Below are positions 27,266-36,354 of a stretch of 64,000 nucleotides of DNA, piece by piece; position 1 is the stretch's first letter; every line of letters begins with the position of its first letter. The position numbers and the translations under genes are program-made. Under the pieces are notes generated by a model that saw nothing but the letters and a program-made list of their open reading frames with translations, did not search any database and had not been told where the DNA came from. Source of the stretch: Bacteroidales bacterium UBA6229 (GTDB lineage Bacteria > Bacteroidota > Bacteroidia > Bacteroidales > F082); NCBI GenBank assembly GCA_002440975.1, contig DJWN01000103.1:1-64000 (forward strand). The letters run 5' to 3'.

Positions 27266-27384
27266 GCAAAAGCTGTGTGATTCGTTGTTGTGATGTTGTT
27301 GCACAATCCTACCCAGAATAGCCCTTTAAGTGTTAGAAAACTCTTAAATAAACAAAACCCGGAAGTTTAAGACTGCTACTGTAG

Positions 27385-27392
27385 TACCTTTG
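27385..27392 (+). promoter_or_regulatory. -7 box of desaturase promoter
   Basis: TACCTTTG fits TAnnTTTG and lies 13 nt before the desaturase ATG, giving a very short leader. Confidence 0.55.
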
Positions 27393-27405
27393 TGAAAAAG
27401 AACAG

Positions 27406-28410
27406 ATGATACAACAAACAGTAACAGCAGGCGATCATAAAAACTTGCTAAAACTGATCAAAAATTATAAAACCCCATCTATACGCAGCAGTTTATGGCA
27501 AATTGCCAACACCTTCCTTCCATATGTTGGCCTGTGGATACTCATGATTTATGCCATCCAAATCTCTTATTGGTTAGTGATTCCTTTAGTGATTATCGCT
27601 GCCGGATTAACCGCCAGGCTATTTATTATTTTTCACGATTGCGGACATGGTGCCTTTTTTAAATCGAAGCTTGCCAACGATGTTGTCGGAATCTTTTTAG
27701 GCATACTCACTTTTACACCTTATTACCGCTGGCATCATGCACACCTCATACACCACCGAACGGCCGGAAACCTTGACAAACGAGGCATAGGCGATGTGTG
27801 GACATTAACAGTAGATGAGTTCAATGCCCTTTCGAAAAAACGCCAGCACTGGTACCGGCTTTATCGCAATCCGATTGTGATGTTTCTGATCGGTGCCCCC
27901 TTAATGTTTTTGGTTAGCAATCGTTTTACGCGTAAGGACTTTAGCAGGAAAGAACGATTAAGTGTTTACTTCACCAATTTAGGATTACTGGTTTTGTTGC
28001 TCGGTCTTAGCCTGCTTGTTGGGTTTAAAACTTTTTTACTGATTCAGCTGCCTATAACTTATCTGGCTTCTGCCGGCGGAGTTTTTCTGTTTTATGTTCA
28101 GCATCAGTTTCCTGATGTACATTGGTATCGCGACGAGGAATGGGATTACAGCAAAGTAGCTATTACGGGGGCTTCGTACCTGAAATTGCCAAGGGTGCTT
28201 CAGTGGTTCTCGGGCAATATCGGCTTTCACCATATCCATCACCTGAGCTCTAAAATACCAAACTATAAACTGGAACGCTGTCATAACGAGAACAAACCCT
28301 TTCAACAAGTCGTGCCTGTGAAGCTGCTGGACAGCTTCTACACGCTCAATCTCAGGCTGTGGGACGAAAAACGTCAACAATTAGTAAGTTTTAGTGAAGC
28401 AGGTGTTTAA
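27406..28410 (+). CDS. Membrane fatty acid desaturase
   Basis: A 334-residue di-iron membrane desaturase. The three histidine boxes are visible: HDCGH (77-81), HHAHLIHH (110-117) and HHIHH (near 280). Four or so TM helices lie between them. It introduces a double bond in an acyl chain, probably of a membrane lipid, using oxygen and an electron donor. An oxygen-dependent enzyme beside fermentation genes suggests a facultative or micro-aerobic lifestyle. Position specificity is not predictable. It stands alone. Confidence 0.88.
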   Translation: MIQQTVTAGDHKNLLKLIKNYKTPSIRSSLWQIANTFLPYVGLWILMIYAIQISYWLVIPLVIIAAGLTARLFIIFHDCGHGAFFKSKLANDVVGIFLGILTFTPYYRWHHAHLIHHRTAGNLDKRGIGDVWTLTVDEFNALSKKRQHWYRLYRNPIVMFLIGAPLMFLVSNRFTRKDFSRKERLSVYFTNLGLLVLLLGLSLLVGFKTFLLIQLPITYLASAGGVFLFYVQHQFPDVHWYRDEEWDYSKVAITGASYLKLPRVLQWFSGNIGFHHIHHLSSKIPNYKLERCHNENKPFQQVVPVKLLDSFYTLNLRLWDEKRQQLVSFSEAGV

Positions 28411-28597
28411 TTGCTTGTCACTCAATATTCCGTACGAAAAATCTGTATTGCCTGATTCCTGAAATTCAAAATTTTGCAATCATTTTTTCGGACGGATTGC
28501 TTTAACGGATTGCTTTAAAAGAGACATAAAAATTCAGCAAAAGACATGCCTTGCTGTATAAATTCATTCAACACGCAATCTATTTTTAATACGTATA

Positions 28598-28879
28598 TTA
28601 CTTATAAACACACAGATATGCCGTATCTTTGCTTACTTCAACTTTGAATTTTGTGTTTTTGTCAACGATAAAGGTTTGCCCGGCCATGAAGGTTTCCGGC
28701 TTTGTTTTTCCGGGTAAAAGCACTTTCATCTCACCAGTAACAACCGTCATATGTTCGATGGTTGAGGTTCCAAACTCGTAAGCTCCGGCAGCCATCACGC
28801 CAATAGTGGCAGGAGCCGAAGCCGTTTCAAATGCAATAGATTTTACTTTTCCGTCAAAATATTCATTAGTTTTAAACAT
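28598..28879 (-). CDS. ppnP: Pyrimidine/purine nucleoside phosphorylase
   Basis: A 93-residue single-domain cupin of the PpnP (former DUF1255, YaiE) family, which phosphorolyses several nucleosides to base plus ribose 1-phosphate. The opening NEYFDGKVKSIAF, the middle GTSTIEHMTVVTGEM and the length are all typical. I start at ATG 28879; the frame is open further upstream, but that part overlaps the preceding gene and lacks family character. Confidence 0.93.
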   Translation of the reverse strand: MFKTNEYFDGKVKSIAFETASAPATIGVMAAGAYEFGTSTIEHMTVVTGEMKVLLPGKTKPETFMAGQTFIVDKNTKFKVEVSKDTAYLCVYK

Positions 28880-28907
28880 GATATAAATGGTTTTGGTAAT
28901 ACAATAC

Positions 28908-30323
28908 TTATTCTGAATAGCCAAATAACTTCCTGGCTTTGATTCTTTTAGCAATAAATACAGGCACATGTGTTTCCCAATTCGAATCGCCCAGCCTGAG
29001 CATCTCAAGCACTTCGTGCGAACGGATAGATAAAAATTGGGGATGAGCTTCCTGAATGTCAATAATTTTCCTATTCTCGAGCAAGTGCTGATACAGATGT
29101 TTGACTTGTACTTCCCATTTAAGATCCTGACTTTGAAGCTGTTTGTTGGTTACCGGATTTAAAACAGGATAAAGATATACCTTAACATTATCGGGAAACA
29201 GCTTTCCGAGGGCTTCGAGTATGCCTCCTTTTAAATCAGCGTAATAGCTTTCATCCATCACCTTTTCGAAGGTGTCGAGCCCAATCACCAAGCGGAGCTT
29301 AATCGTTCTGAACTGCGAAAGATAACTCACCAGTTTGTAGAACTCTCTGAAGTTGCTCACCATCACATGCTGGCCCATTTCGTTGAGCAGATCAACTCTT
29401 TCCAGAAAATCACGCTCGTCAAAATCATCTTTTTCAAACAGGTTATTCAATGTGATCTCACACAAGGAAAGGGTATTGGTTTTATCATAATCTTCATCCT
29501 TTTTAAACAAGCTGTAACTGGTTTTAAGCATATCGGTAGTAACATAAGTTACCGGACGAAAACTACCTCTGAACAACAAAACGTTTTTCCTGTATAACAT
29601 ATCATCAGGCTCCTGCACATCGCCATAGCGATCGAACATGATGGCTTTTGTCATCCCATTTTTTACCAGCTGAACGCCAAGCAGGCGGTTATCTACATAA
29701 CTCAGCTCCGGACCACTCATATGTATCATGGTGATGGCCAGCCTGTCGCTGCTCAGGTTATCCATCAGCGACTGCAAAAAGGCATTAGGTCTGTCGGATA
29801 AATAAAAACAGGCATAAATCAAATTCACACCTAATATTCCAAGGGTGTTTTGCTGCAACACATTATCATTCTCCAACAGCCGTACATGCAAAATAACCTG
29901 ATTGTAATTACCACCCTGCCTAAGTTGAAACCGAACACCCATCCAGCCATGACTCACATTATCCTTGAAAAAATTTAGGGTTGAAACCGTATCAGCAAAA
30001 GCAAAAAAGCGCGTTTCCGTCTTTACTTTGTGCTGTAACAATCGCGTAAGCTCCTCATATTCGGCATCAAGCATCAACAACAACCGCTCGCGCGAGACAT
30101 ACCGCTTTGCACTCCTATCCTTGCAATAAATCGCATCACTATAACTCTTGTCGTAAGCCGAAATGGTTTTGGCAATAGTGCCTGAGGCTCCTCCTGCATG
30201 AAAAAAATTACGCCCAACTTCCTGCCCTCCGCCAATCTCGGCAAAACTGCCATAAATGGTCGAATCAAGGTTGATCTGTAAAGCTTTACTATTTGTGGCA
30301 AGTATTTCGCTGGCACCTGTCAT
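28908..30323 (-). CDS. Conserved large protein of unknown function
   Basis: A 471-residue cytoplasmic protein. The opening region (NLDSTIYGSFAEIGGGQEV, then AGGASGTIAKTISAYDKSYSD) belongs to a family I recall as widespread in bacteria and often given unreliable names (TonB receptor, nicotinate-nucleotide adenylyltransferase). No membrane segment, signal or known catalytic motif is visible. I start at ATG 30323 because a TATCTTTG -7 box lies at 30344-30351, downstream of the frame's first start at 30383. It is followed after 28 nt by ppnP, so both may be co-transcribed. I do not assign a function. Confidence 0.75.
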   Translation of the reverse strand: MTGASEILATNSKALQINLDSTIYGSFAEIGGGQEVGRNFFHAGGASGTIAKTISAYDKSYSDAIYCKDRSAKRYVSRERLLLMLDAEYEELTRLLQHKVKTETRFFAFADTVSTLNFFKDNVSHGWMGVRFQLRQGGNYNQVILHVRLLENDNVLQQNTLGILGVNLIYACFYLSDRPNAFLQSLMDNLSSDRLAITMIHMSGPELSYVDNRLLGVQLVKNGMTKAIMFDRYGDVQEPDDMLYRKNVLLFRGSFRPVTYVTTDMLKTSYSLFKKDEDYDKTNTLSLCEITLNNLFEKDDFDERDFLERVDLLNEMGQHVMVSNFREFYKLVSYLSQFRTIKLRLVIGLDTFEKVMDESYYADLKGGILEALGKLFPDNVKVYLYPVLNPVTNKQLQSQDLKWEVQVKHLYQHLLENRKIIDIQEAHPQFLSIRSHEVLEMLRLGDSNWETHVPVFIAKRIKARKLFGYSE

Positions 30324-30343
30324 ATACTTCTTTCTTGTTGCGG

Positions 30344-30351
30344 CAAAGATA
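30344..30351 (-). promoter_or_regulatory. -7 box that sets the start of the unknown gene
   Basis: TATCTTTG on the minus strand, 20 nt before ATG 30323. It excludes the upstream start at 30383. Confidence 0.6.
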
Positions 30352-30648
30352 CGGCTTTCAACTTTCCATTTCGATTCAACCAAAATACATCACATGGAAA
30401 AGCCGCAGCATTCAACTGTCCGAATATGAACAACACCACTTTAAAATCGAACAAAACCTATCCTTATCAGGTAATTAAAAATGCGTTATTGTGTTATTAG
30501 AGAACAACTTAAATAAGTGTGGCACAAAAATAGATTATCCCAATTAAATCTATTTTGATAAACGTAAAATACCCTTTACAATACTGCAAAATGGGTTAAT
30601 CTACGAATGAACTATCCAGACATTTATTTTAACTGAAAACCAAACACA

Positions 30649-31280
30649 ATGCTAAAAAACTACCTGATAAGTGCCTGGCGCAATATTCAAAAACAGAAAT
30701 TCTATGCCTTGCTCAATCTGCTTGGATTAGGGTTGGGTTTGACTGCCGCAATTTTTATCATGCTTTACCTGCACGATGAGTTACAATACGACACGCATCA
30801 TATCAAACACGAGCGAATCTACCGTGTCAACTCACATTTTAAGATTGGTGATATGGATGATCGCTTTGCAATTGCCGCAGTGCCAATCGGGCCATCATTC
30901 AAGCTTGAGTTTCCGGAAGTAGCCGAAATGACTCGTTTAACACCTTCAGAAGATTTTTTGCTGCGTCCGGCAAATAGAGATTATTACGAGCGGCATATTT
31001 TCTTTGCCGACTCAACAGTTTTCGATATCTTTTCTTATTTCGCAAACTGTTTCAGGAGCTGGGCATTTTGATTGGCATCGCATTTTTGCTGGCAGTGCCA
31101 TTGGCCTTTTGGCGTATTCAAATCTGGCTCGAAAACAGTTTCGCCTATCACATAACAATTCAGGCTGAATCATTTATCCTTGCCGGATTAATAGCTTTTG
31201 GTGCCGGATTGCTGACAATGAGTTTCCACTTGATCAGGGTGATAATCAACAATCCGGTTGAGGCTATTAAGTATGAATAA
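30649..31280 (+). pseudogene. ABC transporter permease (MacB/FtsX type) remnant
   Basis: The first frame (30649-31071) encodes a typical N-terminus of large MacB-type permeases: MLKNYLISAWRNIQKQKF, TM1, then YRVNSHFKIGD of the periplasmic domain. It changes near 31040 to unrelated residues and stops at 31071. A second frame, overlapping from about 31045 (KLFQELGILIGIA), encodes the last two TM helices and the family ending NNPVEAIKYE. Such proteins are about 780-800 residues; about 210 remain. The simplest reading is one internal deletion that also changed the frame. No ATPase gene is adjacent. Confidence 0.85.
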
Positions 31281-31514
31281 ATTTCAACATAAATTCAGTG
31301 GTGATCGTAATAGTATGCGTTGTTTTAGGTGGTTGAAAACAAATCAATCTCTGTTATTTAACATTGGATTTTAGCATTTTTTCAATGGATCTAGTTCGTT
31401 CCTAAACTTTAATGCTTAGTGATGTTCTATTGTAAATTATGGCAATTAGTGGTTTACAGTGCTTTCGCCGCTAATTCATCTGCTTGAAGCTAAGGCAAAA
31501 TGAAAAAAATAAAC

Positions 31515-31522
31515 TAGCTTTG
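31515..31522 (+). promoter_or_regulatory. -7 box of ileS promoter
   Basis: TAGCTTTG fits TAnnTTTG and lies 34 nt before the ileS start. Confidence 0.55.
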
Positions 31523-31556
31523 CACCCAATTTTTTAAGACTATCTCAAACGCCATT

Positions 31557-34500
31557 ATGAAGCCCACTTATAAGGAATACAAGCAGCTGGATTTAAAACA
31601 AATAGGTGACGAAATCCGCGAATTTTGGGAGAAAGAAAACATCTTTAAAAAAAGCCTCGATTCCCGCCGGGGAAATGAAGCCTTTGTATTTTATGAAGGT
31701 CCCCCTTCTGCCAACGGTATTCCGGGCATCCATCACGTTATGGCACGTGCCATAAAAGATATTTTTTGTCGCTATCAAACCCTTAAAGGAAAATTTGTTG
31801 ATCGCAAGGCAGGCTGGGATACACATGGCTTGCCGGTTGAAATAGGCGTGGAAAAAAGTCTGGGAATTACTAAAGAAGACATCGGCAATAAAATCTCAGT
31901 AGAAGACTACAACAAAGCCTGTCGCACCGAGGTGATGAAATATAAAGATCAATGGGACGAACTCACCAAAGCAATGGGCTATTGGGTTGATCTGGATCAT
32001 CCTTATATCACCTTCGACAACAAATACATCGAAACGGTTTGGTATCTGCTCTCTAAACTTTATGAGAAAGGTCTGCTGTACAAAGGATACACGATTCAGC
32101 CCTACTCGCCTGCTGCCGGCACCGGCCTCAGCACACACGAGCTAAATCAGCCCGGCTGCTATCGCGATGTAAAAGACACTTCTGCTACAGTACAGTTTAA
32201 AGTTGTACGCAGCGAAAAAACAAACTTCTTAAAAGCCGATGCTGATATTCCAATCTACTTCCTGGCCTGGACCACCACACCCTGGACTTTGCCTTCGAAT
32301 ACAGCACTTGCTGTTGGCCCAAAAATTGACTATCAGCTCATCAAGTCATTTAATCCCTACACTGGCGAACCAGTTCAGCTGATCATGGCCAAAGAACTTG
32401 TAAGTGCCTATTTTGACCCCTCGATGAAAGACACTGAACTGTCAGCTTACAAAACCGGCGACAAAAAGCTTCCATTTATCATCCTGGACGAGTTCAAAGG
32501 CGAACAGCTCAAAGAAATTCAGTATGAACAGCTTATCCCTTGGATAAAACCGATGGGAGAGGCTTTCAGGGTAATAGCGGGCGATTTTGTTACCACCGAA
32601 GACGGAACCGGAATTGTGCATATTGCTCCAACCTTTGGTGCTGATGACGATCGCGTTGCCAAACAATCCGGTATCGTACCGCTTATCCTTTTGGATAAAG
32701 AAGGCATCCGCAGACCCATGGTCGATCTTACAGGCCGCTTTTACAGTATTGACGAGCTTGATGAAGATTTCGTAAAGGAGCATGTAAACACTGCACTTTA
32801 TACCGAATTTGCCGGAAGGCCGGTAAAAAATGATTACGACAGCAGCCTCTCCGCCGATGCACCCACCCTGGATGTGGACATAGCCGTGATGCTGAAAAAA
32901 GAAAATAAAGCCTTCCGAATCGAAAAGTTTACGCACAGCTATCCGCATTGCTGGCGCACCGATAAGCCCGTTTTGTACTATCCGCTCGATAGCTGGTTTA
33001 TTCGCACTACCGCTTTTAAGGAACGGATGCTTCAACTCAACAGCACCATCAACTGGAAACCCAAATCAACCGGAGAAGGGCGCTTTGGCAACTGGCTCGA
33101 AAATCTGGTCGACTGGAACCTTTCACGTTCAAGATTTTGGGGAGTGCCCTTACCAATCTGGACCAGCGAAGATCGCAGCGAACAACGTATCATTGGCTCT
33201 GCTGCCGAACTGAAGGCTGCCATCGACGAAGCCATTGAAGCCGGCTTAATGGAGAGCAACCCCCTGGAAAAATATGAAGACGCTGATTTTAGTGCTGAGA
33301 ATTACGAACGCTTCGACCTGCACCGTCCTTATGTGGACAAAATCGTGCTACTTAGCGAAAGTGGCAAACCTATGTACCGCGAACCCGATCTTATCGATGT
33401 GTGGTTCGATTCGGGAGCTATGCCCTATGCCCAGCTGCACTATCCTTTTGAAAACAAAGAATTGTTTGAAAAGAATTTCCCGGCCGACTTTATTGCCGAA
33501 GGAGTAGATCAAACCCGTGGTTGGTTCTTTACACTACATGCCATTGCTGCCATGCTCTTCGATTCGGTTGCTTACAAAACTGTCGTTTCAAATGGCCTGG
33601 TGCTTGATAAAAACGGCAACAAAATGTCGAAACGACTGGGCAATGCCGTTGACCCCTTCGAAACCATCAACAAATATGGCCCTGATGCCACACGCTGGTA
33701 CATGATTACCAACGCGCAACCCTGGGACAACCTAAAATTTGACCTTAACGGCCTGGATGAAGTGCGCCGCAAATTCTTCGGGACGCTTTACAATACTTAC
33801 GCTTTCTTTGCCCTTTATGCCAATATCGACGGATTCTGTTACAAAGAAGCTGACATCCCTCATCATGAAAGACCCGAAATTGACCGCTGGATATTGTCTG
33901 AGCTTAACTCGCTGATATTGATTGTGGACGAAGCCTTGGAGCAATACGAACCCACACGGGCTGGCAGGGCTATTCAGGATTTTGTGGATGAGCATCTGAG
34001 CAATTGGTATGTGCGTCTTTCGCGCAGAAGATTTTGGAAAGGCCAATATACACACGATAAAATATCGGCTTATCAAACCCTTTACACCTGTTTGGATGCG
34101 GTGGCCAGGCTGATGTCGCCCATCGCGCCTTTCTTCAGCGAGCAGCTTTATCTCGACCTGAATAAGGTAAGTGGAAAAGATCAACATGAGAGTATTCATC
34201 TGACTCAATTTCCTGTTGCCGATTCAACAATGATTGATAAAGCCCTGGAAGAACGCATGCAGATGGCACAGCAGATCTCTTCGATGGTGCTTTCGCTACG
34301 CAAAAAATCGAATATCAGGGTGAGGCAACCACTTAACAAAATTATGGTACCGGTGCACAATGCCACCATGCAAAAACAACTTGAAAAAGTTGCCGATCTG
34401 ATACTCTCGGAAGTCAATGTGAAAACCATTGAATACCTTGGAGAAGACACCCGTATGCTGGTAAAAAAGATCAAGCCCAACTTTAAAAGTCTGGGGCCGA

Positions 34501-34988
34501 AATACGGTAAGTTGATGAAACAGATTGCCGGAATATTTGCTGGTTTTAGCCAGGAAGATATCCGAAGCTTTGAAAAAAACAAAGGAACACAACTGCAAAT
34601 TGACGGGCAGGAAGTTGTATTGGAATTAACTGATGCCGAAATACTTACCGAAGATATCCCGGGCTGGATGGTTAGCACCCAGGATTTGTTAACCGTGGCA
34701 CTCGACATCACCATCACACCACAACTGGCCGATGAAGGCTTGGCACGCGAACTAATCAACAGGGTTCAAAACCTGCGTAAAGATCAAGGACTGGAAGTTA
34801 CTGATAAGATTATTCTTACGATCGAAAACAATAGTTCGGTCCGTTCAGCCGTTGAACAGTTTAAGGACTATATCTGTTCAGAGACTTTAGCACTGCTCAA
34901 ATGGACTGACACAAACGCCGAGGTTCAATTGACAGAAGTTGAACTAATTGATAACATGAACGTTAAACTAAATATACACAAAGCTTAA
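31557..34988 (+). CDS. ileS: Isoleucine--tRNA ligase
   Basis: A 1143-residue class I synthetase that charges tRNA-Ile. The HIGH-equivalent region reads PPSANGIPGIHHVMAR near residue 50-65, and KMSKRLGN lies near residue 690. The CP1 editing domain lies between them (about 200-420), with the TTPWTLPSN motif. Length and sequence match the long IleRS of Bacteroides. A DksA-like gene and lspA follow in the same direction, an order seen in many Bacteroidota. Confidence 0.97.
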   Translation: MKPTYKEYKQLDLKQIGDEIREFWEKENIFKKSLDSRRGNEAFVFYEGPPSANGIPGIHHVMARAIKDIFCRYQTLKGKFVDRKAGWDTHGLPVEIGVEKSLGITKEDIGNKISVEDYNKACRTEVMKYKDQWDELTKAMGYWVDLDHPYITFDNKYIETVWYLLSKLYEKGLLYKGYTIQPYSPAAGTGLSTHELNQPGCYRDVKDTSATVQFKVVRSEKTNFLKADADIPIYFLAWTTTPWTLPSNTALAVGPKIDYQLIKSFNPYTGEPVQLIMAKELVSAYFDPSMKDTELSAYKTGDKKLPFIILDEFKGEQLKEIQYEQLIPWIKPMGEAFRVIAGDFVTTEDGTGIVHIAPTFGADDDRVAKQSGIVPLILLDKEGIRRPMVDLTGRFYSIDELDEDFVKEHVNTALYTEFAGRPVKNDYDSSLSADAPTLDVDIAVMLKKENKAFRIEKFTHSYPHCWRTDKPVLYYPLDSWFIRTTAFKERMLQLNSTINWKPKSTGEGRFGNWLENLVDWNLSRSRFWGVPLPIWTSEDRSEQRIIGSAAELKAAIDEAIEAGLMESNPLEKYEDADFSAENYERFDLHRPYVDKIVLLSESGKPMYREPDLIDVWFDSGAMPYAQLHYPFENKELFEKNFPADFIAEGVDQTRGWFFTLHAIAAMLFDSVAYKTVVSNGLVLDKNGNKMSKRLGNAVDPFETINKYGPDATRWYMITNAQPWDNLKFDLNGLDEVRRKFFGTLYNTYAFFALYANIDGFCYKEADIPHHERPEIDRWILSELNSLILIVDEALEQYEPTRAGRAIQDFVDEHLSNWYVRLSRRRFWKGQYTHDKISAYQTLYTCLDAVARLMSPIAPFFSEQLYLDLNKVSGKDQHESIHLTQFPVADSTMIDKALEERMQMAQQISSMVLSLRKKSNIRVRQPLNKIMVPVHNATMQKQLEKVADLILSEVNVKTIEYLGEDTRMLVKKIKPNFKSLGPKYGKLMKQIAGIFAGFSQEDIRSFEKNKGTQLQIDGQEVVLELTDAEILTEDIPGWMVSTQDLLTVALDITITPQLADEGLARELINRVQNLRKDQGLEVTDKIILTIENNSSVRSAVEQFKDYICSETLALLKWTDTNAEVQLTEVELIDNMNVKLNIHKA

Positions 34989-35095
34989 CAGCTTTTTTTT
35001 GAAAAGATTAAACTAATTCGGAGTATTTACCTTATATTTATACCGGAATAAAACCTTATGCGTAAGGCAGGTAGATAACTTAACACTTTATAGTT

Positions 35096-35509
35096 ATGAA
35101 AGAGCAAGAGAAAATTCAGAATACAGAATCAAAAAAGAATCGCTATTCTGATGAGGAGCTGGAAGAGTTCAAAGATATTATTTTAAGCAAACTCGAAAAA
35201 GCAAAAGCCGATTTAAAATTGCTTACCGAAGCAATCTCCACTGGTGATGAGAACGGAACAGATGACACTTCACCTACTTTCAAGGTATTAGAAGAAGGCT
35301 ACCAGGTGCTGTCGAAAGAAGAAAATGGCCGGCTTGCCGCCCGCCAGCAAAAGTTTATCAACAACCTGGAAAATGCCTTGATACGCATCGAAAACAAAAC
35401 TTATGGTATCTGCAGGGTTACAGGCAAACTAATTCCTAAAGAACGCTTACGCATTGTGCCCCATGCAACCCTTAGCATTGAGGCTAAACTGCAACAACCA
35501 AGAGCCTGA
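35096..35509 (+). CDS. TraR/DksA-family protein with degenerate zinc finger
   Basis: A 137-residue protein: a helical coiled coil (about 20-105) followed by the DksA-type globular end (GICRVTGKLIPKERL). DksA binds the RNA polymerase secondary channel and modulates the response to ppGpp. Only one cysteine (in GICRV) of the classic four remains, so zinc is probably not bound; many Bacteroidota homologues are like this. It sits 107 nt after ileS and 94 nt before lspA. Confidence 0.88.
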   Translation: MKEQEKIQNTESKKNRYSDEELEEFKDIILSKLEKAKADLKLLTEAISTGDENGTDDTSPTFKVLEEGYQVLSKEENGRLAARQQKFINNLENALIRIENKTYGICRVTGKLIPKERLRIVPHATLSIEAKLQQPRA

Positions 35510-35603
35510 ATCAAGGAACGCATTGAAAGTAGTCACATTTCAAAATAAAAAACCAGCATCCCTTTTTAAGTCAAATTAACAATTTAGATTTAAGAAGGGA
35601 TAA

Positions 35604-36245
35604 ATGCTTCATGTAAAAAATCATTCCACCTTGAAAAAACCCTTACTCATCGTTTTCCTGGTTTTATTGCTCGATCAGGCACTTAAGTTTTACATTAAAC
35701 TTAGCATGACCATCGGACAGGAGATCCTCATTACCGATTGGTTTATCATTCATTTTACCGAAAACAACGGAATGGCTTTCGGTTTTGAATTTGCAGGTGA
35801 ATGGGGCAAACTGGCCTTAAGTATTTTCAGGATACTGGCTGTGATAGCCATCTTTGTTTATTTGGTGATCCTCAGCCGGAAAAAAACACGTACAGGTGCA
35901 ATTTTTGGCTTATCGATGATTATGGCAGGTGCTCTGGGCAACATCATCGACAGTGCCTTTTATGGCTTAATTTTCAGTGCCAGCAGTTATCATACTGTAG
36001 CCACTTTTCTTCCCGAAGCAGGGGGGTATGCCAGTTTTTTACACGGAAAAGTGGTTGACATGTTTTATTTTCCGTTATTGATTCTAAATCAGGCAGAAGC
36101 CCCTGCATGGATACCCGATTTTATATTCGGTAATGATGGTTACTTCATCTTTTTCCGGCCTGTTTTCAACATTGCAGATGCGGCCATCACAACAGGTGTG
36201 TTATGGCTCATACTTTTTGAACGCAATTTTTTGAAAGGCCACTGA
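35604..36245 (+). CDS. lspA: Lipoprotein signal peptidase II
   Basis: A 213-residue inner-membrane aspartyl protease with four TM helices. It removes signal peptides from diacylglyceryl-modified prolipoproteins. The catalytic aspartates are in GNIIDSAFYG and FNIADAAITTG, and FTENNGMAFGF is the conserved early motif. It is longer than E. coli LspA (164 residues) because of an insertion near residues 125-175, usual in Bacteroidota. Several lipoproteins in this window (GldH-like, Wza-like, NTF2-like) would be its substrates. Confidence 0.94.
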   Translation: MLHVKNHSTLKKPLLIVFLVLLLDQALKFYIKLSMTIGQEILITDWFIIHFTENNGMAFGFEFAGEWGKLALSIFRILAVIAIFVYLVILSRKKTRTGAIFGLSMIMAGALGNIIDSAFYGLIFSASSYHTVATFLPEAGGYASFLHGKVVDMFYFPLLILNQAEAPAWIPDFIFGNDGYFIFFRPVFNIADAAITTGVLWLILFERNFLKGH

Positions 36246-36308
36246 TTCAAAAGCTTCATTTTTTGCAAAAAACCAGCATTTTACCCTATTTAAAACGAAT
36301 TGAAATAG

Positions 36309-36316
36309 TATCTTTG
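36309..36316 (+). promoter_or_regulatory. -7 box of atpDC promoter
   Basis: TATCTTTG fits TAnnTTTG, 38 nt before atpD. Confidence 0.6.
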
Positions 36317-36354
36317 CGCCAAATTTCTATCAACCTAATCCTATTGTTACCCAC

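Noticed and set aside
30515..30545. Sigma-54 promoter suggested by TGGCAC near 30520
   Set aside because: No TTG element follows at the right spacing.
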